Notes under the pieces: model-generated
Databases searched by the model: none
What the model was told of the DNA's origin: nothing
Seen by the model: the letters and a program-made list of their open reading frames with translations, nothing else
Assembly (NCBI RefSeq): GCF_024347615.1
Contig: NZ_AP025508.1
Location: 744,001 to 808,000 of the forward strand
Source of the DNA: Vibrio splendidus
Lineage (GTDB): Bacteria; Pseudomonadota; Gammaproteobacteria; Enterobacterales; Vibrionaceae
DNA length: 64,000 nucleotides
Reading direction: 5' to 3'
Program-made: the position numbers and the translations under genes
Part shown: piece by piece, positions 18,492-27,397 of the stretch
Layout: every line of letters begins with the position of its first letter
Numbering within the stretch: position 1 is the stretch's first letter

Positions 18492-19104
18492 ATCGACAGC
18501 GGTAGCTCCTAGCAAGCAGCAAGGCACATCATTAATTGAGTTAATGGTGGCGTCTGTGATTGGTGTGTTCGCGATTTCGATTATCGGTAGTGTCTTTATA
18601 ACAGGGCAGAGAATTGCTAAAGATAAAGGCATTGAGTTATTACTGCTGCAAAATCTAACCAGTACGATGCAGGTGATGAAGGAGGATATCCAACGGGCGG
18701 GCTACGATGGCTCTAATGGTTACTCAATCAAGCTGTCTGGAGCGAGTAACACCATCCAAGTGAGTGGCGGTGTTGCCGTTGGGTTTGTCTATTTCAGAGA
18801 GGGCTCGAACGGAAACAAAGATAATCGAAATATCGTTTATCGGAAAGATGGAACCAAGCTGCAAATATGTGAGAAGGGCACCACTGTATCTGAGGCGATT
18901 CCTACTTTTAATCAGGTTACTGGATGTTACTCACTTTTCGATGACAGCCTGATCGAGGTAGACGCATTCAGCGTTGATGCTCAGTTATTAGAGCAGAACT
19001 CTATTAAAACCACGCTTACCGATATCAGCATTACGGCTTCAATTCCAACCGCAGGTGTTACCAAATCGGTTTCGGTTTCCGTTAAACAAAGGAACTGGCA
19101 ATGA
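18454..19104 (+). CDS. pilW: Type IV minor pilin PilW
   Basis: 216 residues from GTG at 18454, chosen because AAGG lies 6 bases upstream. ATG at 18481 is an alternative without a good ribosome binding site. The prepilin site is KQQG|TSLIELMVASVIGVFAISIIGSV, with Glu at mature position 5. PilW-type pilins are the larger pseudopilins that, with PilV and PilX, form the initiating tip complex. It overlaps the end of fimT and the start of pilX, so translation is probably coupled. Confidence 0.82.
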   Translation: MNRVHSMAMMPVKSTAVAPSKQQGTSLIELMVASVIGVFAISIIGSVFITGQRIAKDKGIELLLLQNLTSTMQVMKEDIQRAGYDGSNGYSIKLSGASNTIQVSGGVAVGFVYFREGSNGNKDNRNIVYRKDGTKLQICEKGTTVSEAIPTFNQVTGCYSLFDDSLIEVDAFSVDAQLLEQNSIKTTLTDISITASIPTAGVTKSVSVSVKQRNWQ

Positions 19105-20441
19105 TGGTGTTTAGAAAGCAACGCGGCGTGGTGACCTTGTTGATCACATCGGTGCTTTTAGTTGGTGCTTTAGTGGTGACGTTAGGAACGTATCGCAGTG
19201 TGTTTCATCAAATTAAAGTGGCTCAAAATGAGGTGCAAGGAAGGCAAAATCACTGGCGTTCAGAAGGTGGTTTAGAGTGTACTTATTCCTATCTACGTGA
19301 GCTCGATAAAACCGTTTTAGATATCAAAGATGCCAGTGCACGCCATGCCGACTTTTCTGATTGGTGTTCTCCATATGACAACGCCCCCCAAATTGAGGTT
19401 TCGGATAGTGCGAGTTCCATTGCTTATATTGTTGCATCTACAACCGATACACAGCTGCTATCTAAAACCATTCGTGAGAGCTCTCAGTTAGGAAGTGGGG
19501 CGATTCAATCAACAGGGCCGATTGAGATCATCGGTACATTGAGCCTGAAGCCTACAGTTAAAGAAGAACCGATCAATGGTAATGAATATGAATGCGTGAG
19601 TGTTACTTTTGCCGACCTTTTTACTTACCAATACGATTCAACACATGGTGATTCAGGACAAACGTTAGGCTTAGAAGTGCTCGACCCAAGTGCGGATGGT
19701 CCGTTTTCTGGTTTTGATGGCGTGTGTGATAGCGACTATAAGACGGAGATCCCTAAAGGCAGTTCGGGAAGTAGTTATTCAATCTATGCGCCTGATTCCT
19801 ATCAAGGAACGAATCCGCTTCCCTTCAAAAAAGATTTTAATCCTGATCCTAATATGAACCCGTTTTATACCTTTTTTGGTATCGCTAAAACGGATCAAAA
19901 TATTGTCGACTTATCTCAAGACACTGACCTTTTTAAGCACGTACAGATACTGAATGCGACAGAGTGTGGCACCGAAATCATGGACCATTTTACTCCTGGG
20001 CAAACCAAGGGATTGTGGGTTGAGGGAAATTGCCATATCAATTCAGCGGTTGCCGCCGCCAACAATCAATCTCAACTTCTAGTGATTCAAAATGGTGTGC
20101 TCGCGTTAAATGGTGCCATGACTTACAACGGTGTGATTTATCATTTGGTCGATTATCAAAAGAGTCATGTTAAAACTCGTATAGATGACTTCTGGGAAGC
20201 GCTTGTTACTCCTAATGTATTTGCACCTTTTATCAAAGACATCGATGACGCTACCGTCCTGAAAAAAAGTGTCGGGATTCAATTTGCTTCTGGTTTACCT
20301 TCAGGTGGCCTTATCTTCGATTCGCCACTTGGGGTGACAACGATTGTGGGTGATATGGATTTGGATTTTCGTTCAGAATCTAATCCGAGTGATCCGCCTT
20401 CTATTTATCAATGGAAGCGAGGATCATGGAATGACTTCTAA
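19101..20441 (+). CDS. PilX-like minor pilin, large
   Basis: 446 residues, start overlapping the pilW stop by 4 bases, with AAAGGA upstream. The N-terminus KQRGVVTLLITSVLLVGALVVTLG matches PilX/GspK-type proteins, which lack the Glu at mature position 5. It is roughly twice the length of a usual PilX. The extra C-terminal region (from about residue 150) contains a DPSADGPFSGFDGVCDSDY stretch and several cysteines and is unfamiliar. Position between pilW and pilV supports a PilX role in the tip complex. The added domain could bind a surface or ligand, which is inference only. Confidence 0.7.
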   Translation: MMVFRKQRGVVTLLITSVLLVGALVVTLGTYRSVFHQIKVAQNEVQGRQNHWRSEGGLECTYSYLRELDKTVLDIKDASARHADFSDWCSPYDNAPQIEVSDSASSIAYIVASTTDTQLLSKTIRESSQLGSGAIQSTGPIEIIGTLSLKPTVKEEPINGNEYECVSVTFADLFTYQYDSTHGDSGQTLGLEVLDPSADGPFSGFDGVCDSDYKTEIPKGSSGSSYSIYAPDSYQGTNPLPFKKDFNPDPNMNPFYTFFGIAKTDQNIVDLSQDTDLFKHVQILNATECGTEIMDHFTPGQTKGLWVEGNCHINSAVAAANNQSQLLVIQNGVLALNGAMTYNGVIYHLVDYQKSHVKTRIDDFWEALVTPNVFAPFIKDIDDATVLKKSVGIQFASGLPSGGLIFDSPLGVTTIVGDMDLDFRSESNPSDPPSIYQWKRGSWNDF

Positions 20442-20880
20442 ACAACGTGGTTTCAGTTTGATAGAGGTGCTTATCTCTTTTTTGCTCATCGGTGTTGCTT
20501 CGTTAGGGTTGGTTAAGCTGCAAGTTTATGCGGAGCAAAAGTCGGACTTTGCGCTTCACAGTGTAGAGGCACTTCACTTTGCTGAAAGGCAAATGGAATA
20601 TTATCGAACGCGAGTCTCGGATGTGAGTGGGGCAGTAGGGCTTATTCCTTTTTCGCAACTCAATCAAGCGAACTATTGTCTCAACACGACAAGCTCAGAT
20701 CCTTTATCCGGTTTGTCGGACTCTGGGTATGCGATGACTTGTGAGGTGGAGAATGCTGCTGGCGCTTTGTCGGGAGCGTTAAAAAGCATTACTGTTTCCG
20801 TTGCATGGCAAGATCGTATGAACCGTTCGCAAAGCATTTACCTCGAGACTATGCTCTCCAAATACAGTGAGTTTGATTGA
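20431..20880 (+). CDS. pilV: Type IV minor pilin PilV
   Basis: 149 residues from ATG at 20431, with GAGGATC upstream and an 11-base overlap with the preceding gene. The longer frame from 20344 is rejected. The prepilin site is KQRG|FSLIEVLISFLLIGVASLGLVKLQ, with Glu at mature position 5. The AERQMEYYRTR segment and short Cys-containing C-terminal half fit PilV. It is the last gene of the operon. The 297 bases that follow hold no convincing gene or terminator. Confidence 0.85.
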   Translation: MTSKQRGFSLIEVLISFLLIGVASLGLVKLQVYAEQKSDFALHSVEALHFAERQMEYYRTRVSDVSGAVGLIPFSQLNQANYCLNTTSSDPLSGLSDSGYAMTCEVENAAGALSGALKSITVSVAWQDRMNRSQSIYLETMLSKYSEFD

Positions 20881-21177
20881 TCTATTAAGCAAACGTTTAC
20901 TGCATGCCAAGGCCTACGCATCCCCTTTACTGATAGTTTTCACTCCTCGGACATTGTTTACGTGCCAGTTAAAACTCTGTATATGGAATGGTGTTTTTTG
21001 TGTTTTTATATTGTTGCTGTTGTACAGTATTTTTGCAAAATATGTCTCCATTTATGGAAAATGATGTGGAACCTTGTGCTTTTTAACAGCGACTTTAATA
21101 GAATATGTGCTGTACCAATAGGCCATGGTCAAAACTTTTATTAGGCCTAAACAAACAACATCACATATGGAGTTACA

Positions 21178-22740
21178 ATGAGTAACCAAGCTGTAAAAAA
21201 AGCACCATCGACTGAGAAGATCAGTGGGATGGACCGCTTTCTAAACTTCATTGAACGCGCCGGCAACAAAATTCCAGACCCTGCAATTCTGTTCTTCTGG
21301 GCTCTAGTTATCGTATGGGTAGCATCTGCACTTTTATCGAATCTTTCATTCGACCTAATCAACCCTCAAACGGGTGCTGCTCTAGAAGTAAACAACCTAT
21401 TAACTGGTGAAGCGCTTGCTAGCTTCCTAGCGAATATGGTTACCACGTTCACAGGCTTCGCACCGCTAGGCATCGTACTTGTTGCTATGTTAGGTGTTGG
21501 CGTTGCTGACTCTTCAGGCTTCATTACGACTGGCCTTAAGAAGATGTTGAACTTCACGCCAGCTAAGCTATTAACGCCAATGCTAATCCTTGTTGCTATC
21601 GTGTCTCACACAGCAGCAGATGCAGGTTACGTTCTAGTAATCCCTCTTGGCGGTATCATCTTCCACGCAGCGGGTCGTCACCCTCTAGCGGGTATTGCAG
21701 CAGCGTTTGCTGGTGTATCAGGTGGTTTCTCAGCGAACTTCATTCCTTCAGGTATTGACCCGCTACTAGCAGGCTTCACTCAAACAGCGGCAAACGTTCT
21801 TGACCCTGCATACGTGGTTAACCCTCTAGCGAACATTTTCTTTACTGGTTTGTCTTCAGTTCTCATTGTTGGTATCGGTTGGTACGTGACAGAGAAGATC
21901 ATTGAACCTCGTCTTGCAAAAACTCCAGTAGATGAAGATGCTGAACAAGCACCTGATCTAGGTACGTTCACAGCGATTGAATCTAAAGCATTCAAATTCG
22001 CTGGTTGGGCAATGGTTGCAGGTATTGGTCTGCTTATCGCAGCTTTGGTTCCTGAAAACTCAGCACTTCGTTCGCCTGAAGGTGAACTAACGGCGTTCTC
22101 AGCACCAGTAATGAAGTCTATCGTTCCTCTGATCTTCATTCTGTTTATTATTCCGGGTATCGTCTACGGCCGTGTAGCGGGTACATTCAAGAATAGTAAC
22201 GATGTTATCAAAGCGATGTCTGAGACAATGGCAACGATGGGCGCATACATTGTAATGTCGTTCTTCTGTGCTCAGTTCTTATCTGCATTTGCTCAATCAA
22301 ACATCGGTACTATGCTGGCGCTTTACGGTGCTGAAGGCCTGAAAGCGATGGATCTTCCTGGTGAAGCAACGGTTGTTGGTATGATTCTACTAACGGCTGC
22401 AGTTAACCTTCTTGTAGGTTCTGCTTCAGCTAAGTGGGCACTGATTGGTCCTATCCTAGTTCCTATGCTAATGGTTGTGGGTATCTCTCCAGAGCTATCT
22501 CAAGCGGCTTACCGTGTAGGTGACTCAGTGTCTAACATCATCTCTCCACTGATGGTGTTCTTCCCACTGGTTGTTGTTTACTGTCAACGCTACGTTAAGT
22601 CGACAGGTATTGGTACTCTAGCTTCTCTAATGATGCCATTCTCGATTGCTATGCTAATCGGTTGGTCTATCTTCTTGCTAGGTTACTGGGCTCTTGGTAT
22701 CCCACTAGGTATCCAAGCTCCTTACACTTACACAATGTAA
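21178..22740 (+). CDS. AbgT-family transporter
   Basis: 520 residues, starting MSNQAVKKAPSTEKISGMDRF, with about 12 predicted membrane helices. The family signature GNKIPDPAILFFWALVIVW is near residue 32. It is an inner-membrane ion-driven carrier. E. coli AbgT imports p-aminobenzoyl-glutamate, and other members export sulfonamide drugs. Which direction and substrate apply here cannot be told from sequence. It is a single-gene unit with a GGAG ribosome binding site and its own terminator. Confidence 0.88.
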   Translation: MSNQAVKKAPSTEKISGMDRFLNFIERAGNKIPDPAILFFWALVIVWVASALLSNLSFDLINPQTGAALEVNNLLTGEALASFLANMVTTFTGFAPLGIVLVAMLGVGVADSSGFITTGLKKMLNFTPAKLLTPMLILVAIVSHTAADAGYVLVIPLGGIIFHAAGRHPLAGIAAAFAGVSGGFSANFIPSGIDPLLAGFTQTAANVLDPAYVVNPLANIFFTGLSSVLIVGIGWYVTEKIIEPRLAKTPVDEDAEQAPDLGTFTAIESKAFKFAGWAMVAGIGLLIAALVPENSALRSPEGELTAFSAPVMKSIVPLIFILFIIPGIVYGRVAGTFKNSNDVIKAMSETMATMGAYIVMSFFCAQFLSAFAQSNIGTMLALYGAEGLKAMDLPGEATVVGMILLTAAVNLLVGSASAKWALIGPILVPMLMVVGISPELSQAAYRVGDSVSNIISPLMVFFPLVVVYCQRYVKSTGIGTLASLMMPFSIAMLIGWSIFLLGYWALGIPLGIQAPYTYTM

Positions 22741-22783
22741 GCTAAGTAAGAAAAGCAAAACAAACCAACATAAAAATCATCGA

Positions 22784-22813
22784 AGCCCGCACCGAAATGT
22801 GCGGGCTTTTTTT
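22784..22813 (+). terminator. AbgT-family gene terminator
   Basis: AGCCCGCAC and GTGCGGGCT form a 9-bp stem followed by seven T. Confidence 0.9.
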
Positions 22814-22977
22814 CGCCATCTGTTTCCGTTTTTTTATCCAAGATGTTTATAGCCAAGATTTTTTATATCCCAAACTTTCTATATCCAAAACTTTTTTATA
22901 TTCAAAATAAAGGCACTCAGCTTATACTCCGGATCACGGCTAATTGTTGGCCGGTAAAATTAGGAAATCCAAGCCAC

Positions 22978-24267
22978 ATGAAGATTCTGCTTTTAGTAGG
23001 GTTAATTGTTTTAAATGGTCTGTTTGCCATGTCAGAGATTGCACTGGTAGCAGCAAAGAATAGTCGGCTGAAACGCTTAGCCGAAAAACATCGCTCCGCT
23101 CAGATTGCTCTAGAGCTCAAAGAAAACCCAACCCGCTTCCTTTCAACCATTCAAATCGGTATTACGGTAATCGGCCTACTCAGCGGTATTGTGGGCGAGG
23201 CGACGCTCTCTGCGCCACTGGCCGTTCAACTTGAGCTGTGGGGATTCGACCCAACACAAGCGAATATCTTGTCTACTGCGGTCGTCGTTGTCGGTATTAC
23301 TTACTTCGCGATTGTTGTGGGTGAGCTAGTGCCAAAGCGTTTTGCTCAATCCCAAGCTGAAAACATTGCTGTGTTAGTCGCGCTGCCAATCTTCTGGTTA
23401 TCTAAAATCGCGACGCCGTTTGTATTTGCGTTGTCGGCTTCAACCGAAGGTATTCTCAAGTTAATGGGACGTGGCGGTGAAGAAGACAGTGTCACTGAAG
23501 ACGATATCCATGCACTGGTGAAAGAGGGCTCAGAATCTGGAGTGATTGAGCGCGGCGAGCAAGAGATGATTCGTAATATCTTGCAGCTTGATGATCGCCT
23601 TGTAAGCTCGTTGATGACGCCACGTCGAGACGTCGACTTTCTAGATATTGAGCAACCTGTAGAGCAGATATTTAAGAAACTACGCTCTTCAAAGCACAGT
23701 GTATTTCCACTATGCCAAGACCATCTCAATAAAGTGGTCGGTACGGTGTCGTCCAAAGCCTTGCTGAATCAGGCGGGCAATTTAAGTATTCAAGTGATCA
23801 TGGGACTGTCTAAGTCGCCGATCTATGTTCCAGAATCGATGAAGGCACTGCGGCTACTTGGCTATTTTAAAGAGTCGGGTACCGAGATGGCATTCATTGT
23901 TGACGAGTATGGCGATGTGCAAGGCCTTGTGACTCATTACGATATTCTCGAAGCGATTGCAGGTGAGTTATCCAATAACCCTAATGACCTTTGGACAGAG
24001 CAAGTGGAAGACGGATTGCTGGTGGATGGTTTGATCCCTATCAGTGAGCTCAAGAATCGCCTAGAGCTGTCAGAGTTAGAAGGGGAAAGCGAAGGCTTCC
24101 AAACATTGAATGGCCTTGTGACTTGGCTAATCGGGCGTTTACCCGATACGGGAGAAGTCGTTCAGTGCCAGCAATGGCAGTTTGAAATTATCTCGGTCGA
24201 GAACAACCGTATTGTGAGTGTGAAAGCGACAAAAATAGTCAATGAGCTAGGCGATGCTATTAGTTAG
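22978..24267 (+). CDS. CNNM/CorC-type membrane protein with CBS domains
   Basis: 429 residues from ATG at 22978. The in-frame upstream ATG at 22843 only adds an unlikely leader. The DUF21/CNNM transmembrane domain (1-190, MKILLLVGLIVLNGLFAMSEIALVAAKNSRLKRLAEK) is followed by two CBS domains (about 210-340, with LMTPRRDVDFLD). A CorC_HlyC domain ends the protein (FQTLNGLVTWLIGRLP). It is often annotated 'hemolysin', but relatives are cation or polyamine exporters (CorC, PaeA). The substrate here is unknown. Confidence 0.85.
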   Translation: MKILLLVGLIVLNGLFAMSEIALVAAKNSRLKRLAEKHRSAQIALELKENPTRFLSTIQIGITVIGLLSGIVGEATLSAPLAVQLELWGFDPTQANILSTAVVVVGITYFAIVVGELVPKRFAQSQAENIAVLVALPIFWLSKIATPFVFALSASTEGILKLMGRGGEEDSVTEDDIHALVKEGSESGVIERGEQEMIRNILQLDDRLVSSLMTPRRDVDFLDIEQPVEQIFKKLRSSKHSVFPLCQDHLNKVVGTVSSKALLNQAGNLSIQVIMGLSKSPIYVPESMKALRLLGYFKESGTEMAFIVDEYGDVQGLVTHYDILEAIAGELSNNPNDLWTEQVEDGLLVDGLIPISELKNRLELSELEGESEGFQTLNGLVTWLIGRLPDTGEVVQCQQWQFEIISVENNRIVSVKATKIVNELGDAIS

Positions 24268-24285
24268 ATAAGTCGCTAGATATTT

Positions 24286-24314
24286 AACGAACAAGCCCGC
24301 GCTTGTTGTTCGTT
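24286..24314 (+). terminator. Possible terminator of the CNNM-type gene
   Basis: AACGAACAAG and CTTGTTGTTCGTT pair with one bulge and a CCCGCG loop. Only a broken T-run follows. Confidence 0.4.
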
Positions 24315-24402
24315 ATCTCTTTATTGTTCATAATCACTAAGATTAGGTATGCTTCTACGCATACCTTTTTTTGTTCTTATCCTTTGTTTTCTGGAGTTCC
24401 CT

Positions 24403-25005
24403 TTGTCAGACCATCAATTCACCCCTCAAGATGAAATCTTCATGCGACGCGCCATTGAGGTTGCTAAGCAAGCTGAGAAAGAGGGAGAGGTTCCCGTTGG
24501 TGCCGTGTTGGTAAAAGAGGGTGAGATTATTTCTGAAGGTTGGAACCGTTCTATTGGAAGCCACGATGCCACGGCACACGCAGAAATCGAAACTTTGCGT
24601 AAAGCTGGACAAGCTTTAGAAAACTATCGCTTACTCGATACCACGTTATACGTCACGCTTGAGCCTTGCCCAATGTGTGCAGGTGCCTTGTTACACAGCC
24701 GAGTAAAGCGCATTGTGTTTGGGGCTCCTGACTTAAAAGCGGGTGCAGCAGGTACGGTGTTAAATCTCTTTGAAAGCCAAGCCTCATACCACTATGCAGA
24801 CGTGGAAAATGGTTTGTTAGAACAAGAGTGCCGTGAGCAACTGCAGGCGTTTTTTAAACGTCGTAGAAAAGAAATAAAAGAAAAGCGAAAGCTTGAGCGT
24901 CTGTTGGAAGAGCAGTGTTTAGAATCTGACAAGGCAAGTAATAAGAATAAGGTCAGCAACAAGAACAAGGTCTGTAACAAAAACAAGGTCTGTAACAAAA
25001 AATAA
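24403..25005 (+). CDS. tadA: tRNA-specific adenosine deaminase TadA
   Basis: 200 residues from a TTG start at 24403, chosen because CTGGAG lies 6 bases upstream. An ATG at 24349 would add a hydrophobic leader foreign to the family. TadA converts A34 to inosine in tRNA-Arg(ACG). The zinc and catalytic motifs are HAEIE (proton shuttle Glu) and PCPMCAGAL. The C-terminus carries a basic extension (FKRRRKEIKEKRKLERLLEEQ), then a repeated SNKNKV/CNKNKV tail not needed for catalysis. The neighbour mltF on the opposite strand matches the E. coli order tadA-mltF-purL. Confidence 0.93.
   Translation: MSDHQFTPQDEIFMRRAIEVAKQAEKEGEVPVGAVLVKEGEIISEGWNRSIGSHDATAHAEIETLRKAGQALENYRLLDTTLYVTLEPCPMCAGALLHSRVKRIVFGAPDLKAGAAGTVLNLFESQASYHYADVENGLLEQECREQLQAFFKRRRKEIKEKRKLERLLEEQCLESDKASNKNKVSNKNKVCNKNKVCNKK
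24937..25005 (+). repeat. 18-bp tandem repeat encoding the TadA C-terminal tail
   Basis: Three full 18-base units at 24937, 24955 and 24973, plus a partial fourth, encode (S/C)NKNKV repeats ending CNKK. The units differ by a few bases, so the array is not newly amplified. It lies at the very end of the reading frame, so length changes would only alter the tail. Confidence 0.8.
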
Positions 25006-25009
25006 CAGC

Positions 25010-25052
25010 AAGCTTTCGGCACTCTCGATAGCAAGAGTGCCGCAGAAAGCTT
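25010..25052. terminator. Long inverted repeat between tadA and the basic small ORF
   Basis: AGCTTTC-GGCACTCT pairs with AGAGTGCC-(GCA)-GAAAGCT. On the minus strand a TTATTTTTTG tract follows after a few bases, so it can end transcription of the small ORF. On the plus strand it follows tadA but lacks a T-run. Confidence 0.6.
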
Positions 25053-25063
25053 ACTCGGTATAT

Positions 25064-25198
25064 TTACTCAGAAAGTATCTGCATGAAAGTACGGTTGCGC
25101 CAAATGATTTTCTTCTTATTATTTGAAAGCATACGCTTACGACGGTTTGCAGCAACGGTCTTATCAAGGCGCTTCGATTTCAGTTTACTCTTCATCAT
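25064..25198 (-). CDS. Small very basic protein (44 residues), candidate gene
   Basis: ATG at 25198 opens a 44-codon frame ending TAA at 25064. The product begins MMKSKLKSKRLDKTVAANRR and continues KRMLSNNKKKIIWRN. About 15 of 44 residues are Lys or Arg, it lacks a signal or membrane segment, and it looks like a nucleic-acid-binding or ribosome-associated small protein. AGGA lies about 10 bases before the start, and a hairpin with a T-tract follows the stop. The opposite-strand frame at 25083-25274 is a shadow. I do not recognise the family, so function is unknown. Confidence 0.6.
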   Translation of the reverse strand: MMKSKLKSKRLDKTVAANRRKRMLSNNKKKIIWRNRTFMQILSE

Positions 25199-25464
25199 TT
25201 CAACGATTTCCTATTTGTCGTCTGGCTTTGTAATTATGACTTCAGTTTTAATTATAGTGGTTATTTGTTTATGAGCTCTGTCGCGAACTTAGCGTTAGCT
25301 TTCTGAACCACTCTTGCAATGGTTAGTATCTGAATCCAACCGAGCATGATGTCGCTTATGGTGTGACGTTATAAAGTTCGATTGTTACTGCAATATGACA
25401 CCTCAAATTTAACGGTCACTTTGCTGGTTTAGTTTCTCAATACGAACCAGTGGCTCATGTATAA

Positions 25465-25499
25465 AAAAAAGAGCAACGCTATATAGCATTGCTCTTTTT
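25465..25499 (-). terminator. mltF terminator
   Basis: AAAGAGCAACGC and GCATTGCTCTTT pair around TATATA, with long A and T tracts on both sides. It begins at the base after the mltF stop codon. Confidence 0.88.
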
Positions 25500-27068
25500 T
25501 TATTTGGAAGACTCAGCTTCATCGACAGCGGATTCAGCCGCACTGATTGTCGATTCAGCGCCCGAGATATCTAAAGGTGGGATAACAACTAAATCTTCAA
25601 GGCTCGCTTCTTCCTCTTTATTACGCTTATTCACATGGCCGATAATGCTTTGGTAATAACGGCGAATGTTCTCAACGTAATTCCTTGCTTCATCACCACG
25701 CGCATAACCGTAACGAGTTTTGCTGTAGTACTTCTTCTGTCTTAGTAGAGGAAGCCTGTCTTTCACATCACCCCAAGCGTCAGGATCACCGCCTTGTGCT
25801 TTGGTTAAGCGACGAGCATCCATCATGTGCCCGTAACCTACGTTATATGAGGCAAGCGCAAACCAGATCTTTTCGTGTTGAGTGATTGAGTCGGGCACTC
25901 GGTTAACGATACGACGCAGGTATTCAACCCCGCCTTGTACCGACTGTTTAGGGTCAAGACGATTGGTCACACCAACGCTCTTCGCAGTTGGTAGCGTTAA
26001 CATCATCATGCCTCGAACACCGGTTGGAGAGCGTGCGACAGGATTCCAGTGTGACTCTTGGTATGCCAAAGCAGCAATCAAGCGCCAATCAAATTCTTGC
26101 GAATATTTCTGAAACAGTGGAGACCATTTTGGCAGCTTGCTATCCAAGGCGCGGATAAAGGCACGAGTATCGACATAATCGAAGGTGCCGATATGGCCAA
26201 TATATTTCTCTTCCAGTGAAGCGAGCTCACCAGACTGCTTTAGGTTACCGAAAAACTCAATCAGCAGCGCATAAAGGCTCTCATCTTCAGACTTCTGTAA
26301 ATACCAAGAGATCGGTTGGTCTTCTGTAAGTTCAAAAGCCAAAGCGACGTCTGGGTATAAACGTTGTGCGAGTGACAGCTCAATCGAATCCGCCACAGTA
26401 AACAAGCGTTCCCCTGTAGAGACTTCTTTTAGCAAGTCGTTGATATCAGCATTGCCGATCGCATCGTAGATAAAGTCATCGTGTGTGTTTTGCAGCTGTT
26501 TTAATGTTGGCTCAAAGTGTGAGTCTTTCACTACAACCAAAGATGGCGTCAATGTGTCAGTAGTCGCTACCTCTTCTGATTCAGTTTGTGCTTTTACGAA
26601 ATCAGCCTGACGTTCATTCTCGAACTTGATCAGTTGCTCAAGGTTTCTTGGTCGCCACTGGCCTTTTTTGTACACGACCTGCTGGCTTACATAGTAATAA
26701 GCGGGCGCGGCGCGATAGGCACGTGTCAGGTTGCTGTTTTGTGTTAACCCCGTTGCGATAAGATCGATCTCGCCTTTCTTTAAGGCAGGAAATAGGCCGG
26801 ATAGACGGTAAGCAGGTTTAACCTCAAGCTTTACACCAAGCTCTTCTGCAAACTCGCGAGCTAACTCGTAGTCCAAGCCAGCAGGACCATCTGGACCGAT
26901 GTAATAAGAGAGTTGGTTATTCAGGGTGCCGACACGAAGAACGCCACGCTCTCGTATCTGCTCAAGGACACTTTTAGGTTCAGATTCAATCTGGCATCCA
27001 GCCAACCCAAATAGGGCAATAGCGAGCAGAAGGAACTTAGACGAAAAGATGAGCGTAAATTTAGGCAT
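25500..27068 (-). CDS. mltF: Membrane-bound lytic murein transglycosylase F
   Basis: 522 residues from ATG at 27068; a TTG one codon earlier is less likely. The lipoprotein signal ends LFGLAGC. A periplasmic solute-binding-like domain (about 40-270, RGVLRVGTLNNQLSYYIGPDGP) regulates the C-terminal lysozyme-like domain. The catalytic glutamate is in ALAYQESHWNP, followed by SPTGVRGMMMLT. It cleaves glycan strands of peptidoglycan at the outer membrane. The C-terminus has an acidic tail (AESAVDEAESSK) beyond the conserved part. It is divergent from purL, as in E. coli. Confidence 0.95.
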   Translation of the reverse strand: MPKFTLIFSSKFLLLAIALFGLAGCQIESEPKSVLEQIRERGVLRVGTLNNQLSYYIGPDGPAGLDYELAREFAEELGVKLEVKPAYRLSGLFPALKKGEIDLIATGLTQNSNLTRAYRAAPAYYYVSQQVVYKKGQWRPRNLEQLIKFENERQADFVKAQTESEEVATTDTLTPSLVVVKDSHFEPTLKQLQNTHDDFIYDAIGNADINDLLKEVSTGERLFTVADSIELSLAQRLYPDVALAFELTEDQPISWYLQKSEDESLYALLIEFFGNLKQSGELASLEEKYIGHIGTFDYVDTRAFIRALDSKLPKWSPLFQKYSQEFDWRLIAALAYQESHWNPVARSPTGVRGMMMLTLPTAKSVGVTNRLDPKQSVQGGVEYLRRIVNRVPDSITQHEKIWFALASYNVGYGHMMDARRLTKAQGGDPDAWGDVKDRLPLLRQKKYYSKTRYGYARGDEARNYVENIRRYYQSIIGHVNKRNKEEEASLEDLVVIPPLDISGAESTISAAESAVDEAESSK

Positions 27069-27205
27069 CAAAATGAAATCTCGAAAAGTGGAAGCCCCTT
27101 TATACCAAACCCCGCAAGGCTGGCAAAGCAGGTTTATTTAAACAGTTGTAAAAGTGCTGATAAATGCAGCAAAAGTACCATTTACACAGAAAGATAAAAA
27201 AAATA

Positions 27206-27221
27206 ACGCAAACGGTTGCTT
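27206..27221 (+). promoter_or_regulatory. PurR operator upstream of purL
   Basis: ACGCAAACGGTTGCTT matches the PurR box ACGCAAACGTTTGCnT at 14-15 of 16 positions. It implies repression of purL when hypoxanthine or guanine is plentiful. Confidence 0.8.
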
Positions 27222-27227
27222 TTGGTG

Positions 27228-27256
27228 TTACGTCACAAAAAGAAATGCTTTATAAT
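27228..27256 (+). promoter_or_regulatory. purL sigma-70 promoter
   Basis: A perfect -10 TATAAT at 27251-27256 stands 17 bases from a weak -35 TTACGT at 27228-27233. The PurR box lies directly upstream. The transcript would have a leader of about 135 bases before purL, in which I see no reading frame or recognised riboswitch. Confidence 0.65.
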
Positions 27257-27397
27257 GCGCTCGCATTGAAGAGGTGGAATCGGCATAGGTTTGGCAACCT
27301 TCGGGAATAGCTTCGAAGAAAACAGTTAGGTTGTTCCTATAACCCACTGAATTTATTCCAATACTACCTTAATCAACTGCATAAGAGACGTAAGCAC

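Noticed and set aside
20867..21064. 65-codon hydrophobic frame after pilV
   Set aside because: GTG start inside the pilV end, no ribosome binding site, Phe/Leu/Val-rich by AT-rich composition.
25083..25274. 63-codon plus-strand frame
   Set aside because: Antisense to the better-supported 44-residue basic ORF.
27260..27397. purL leader as a purine riboswitch
   Set aside because: The conserved loop elements of the purine aptamer are absent; the PurR box explains control.
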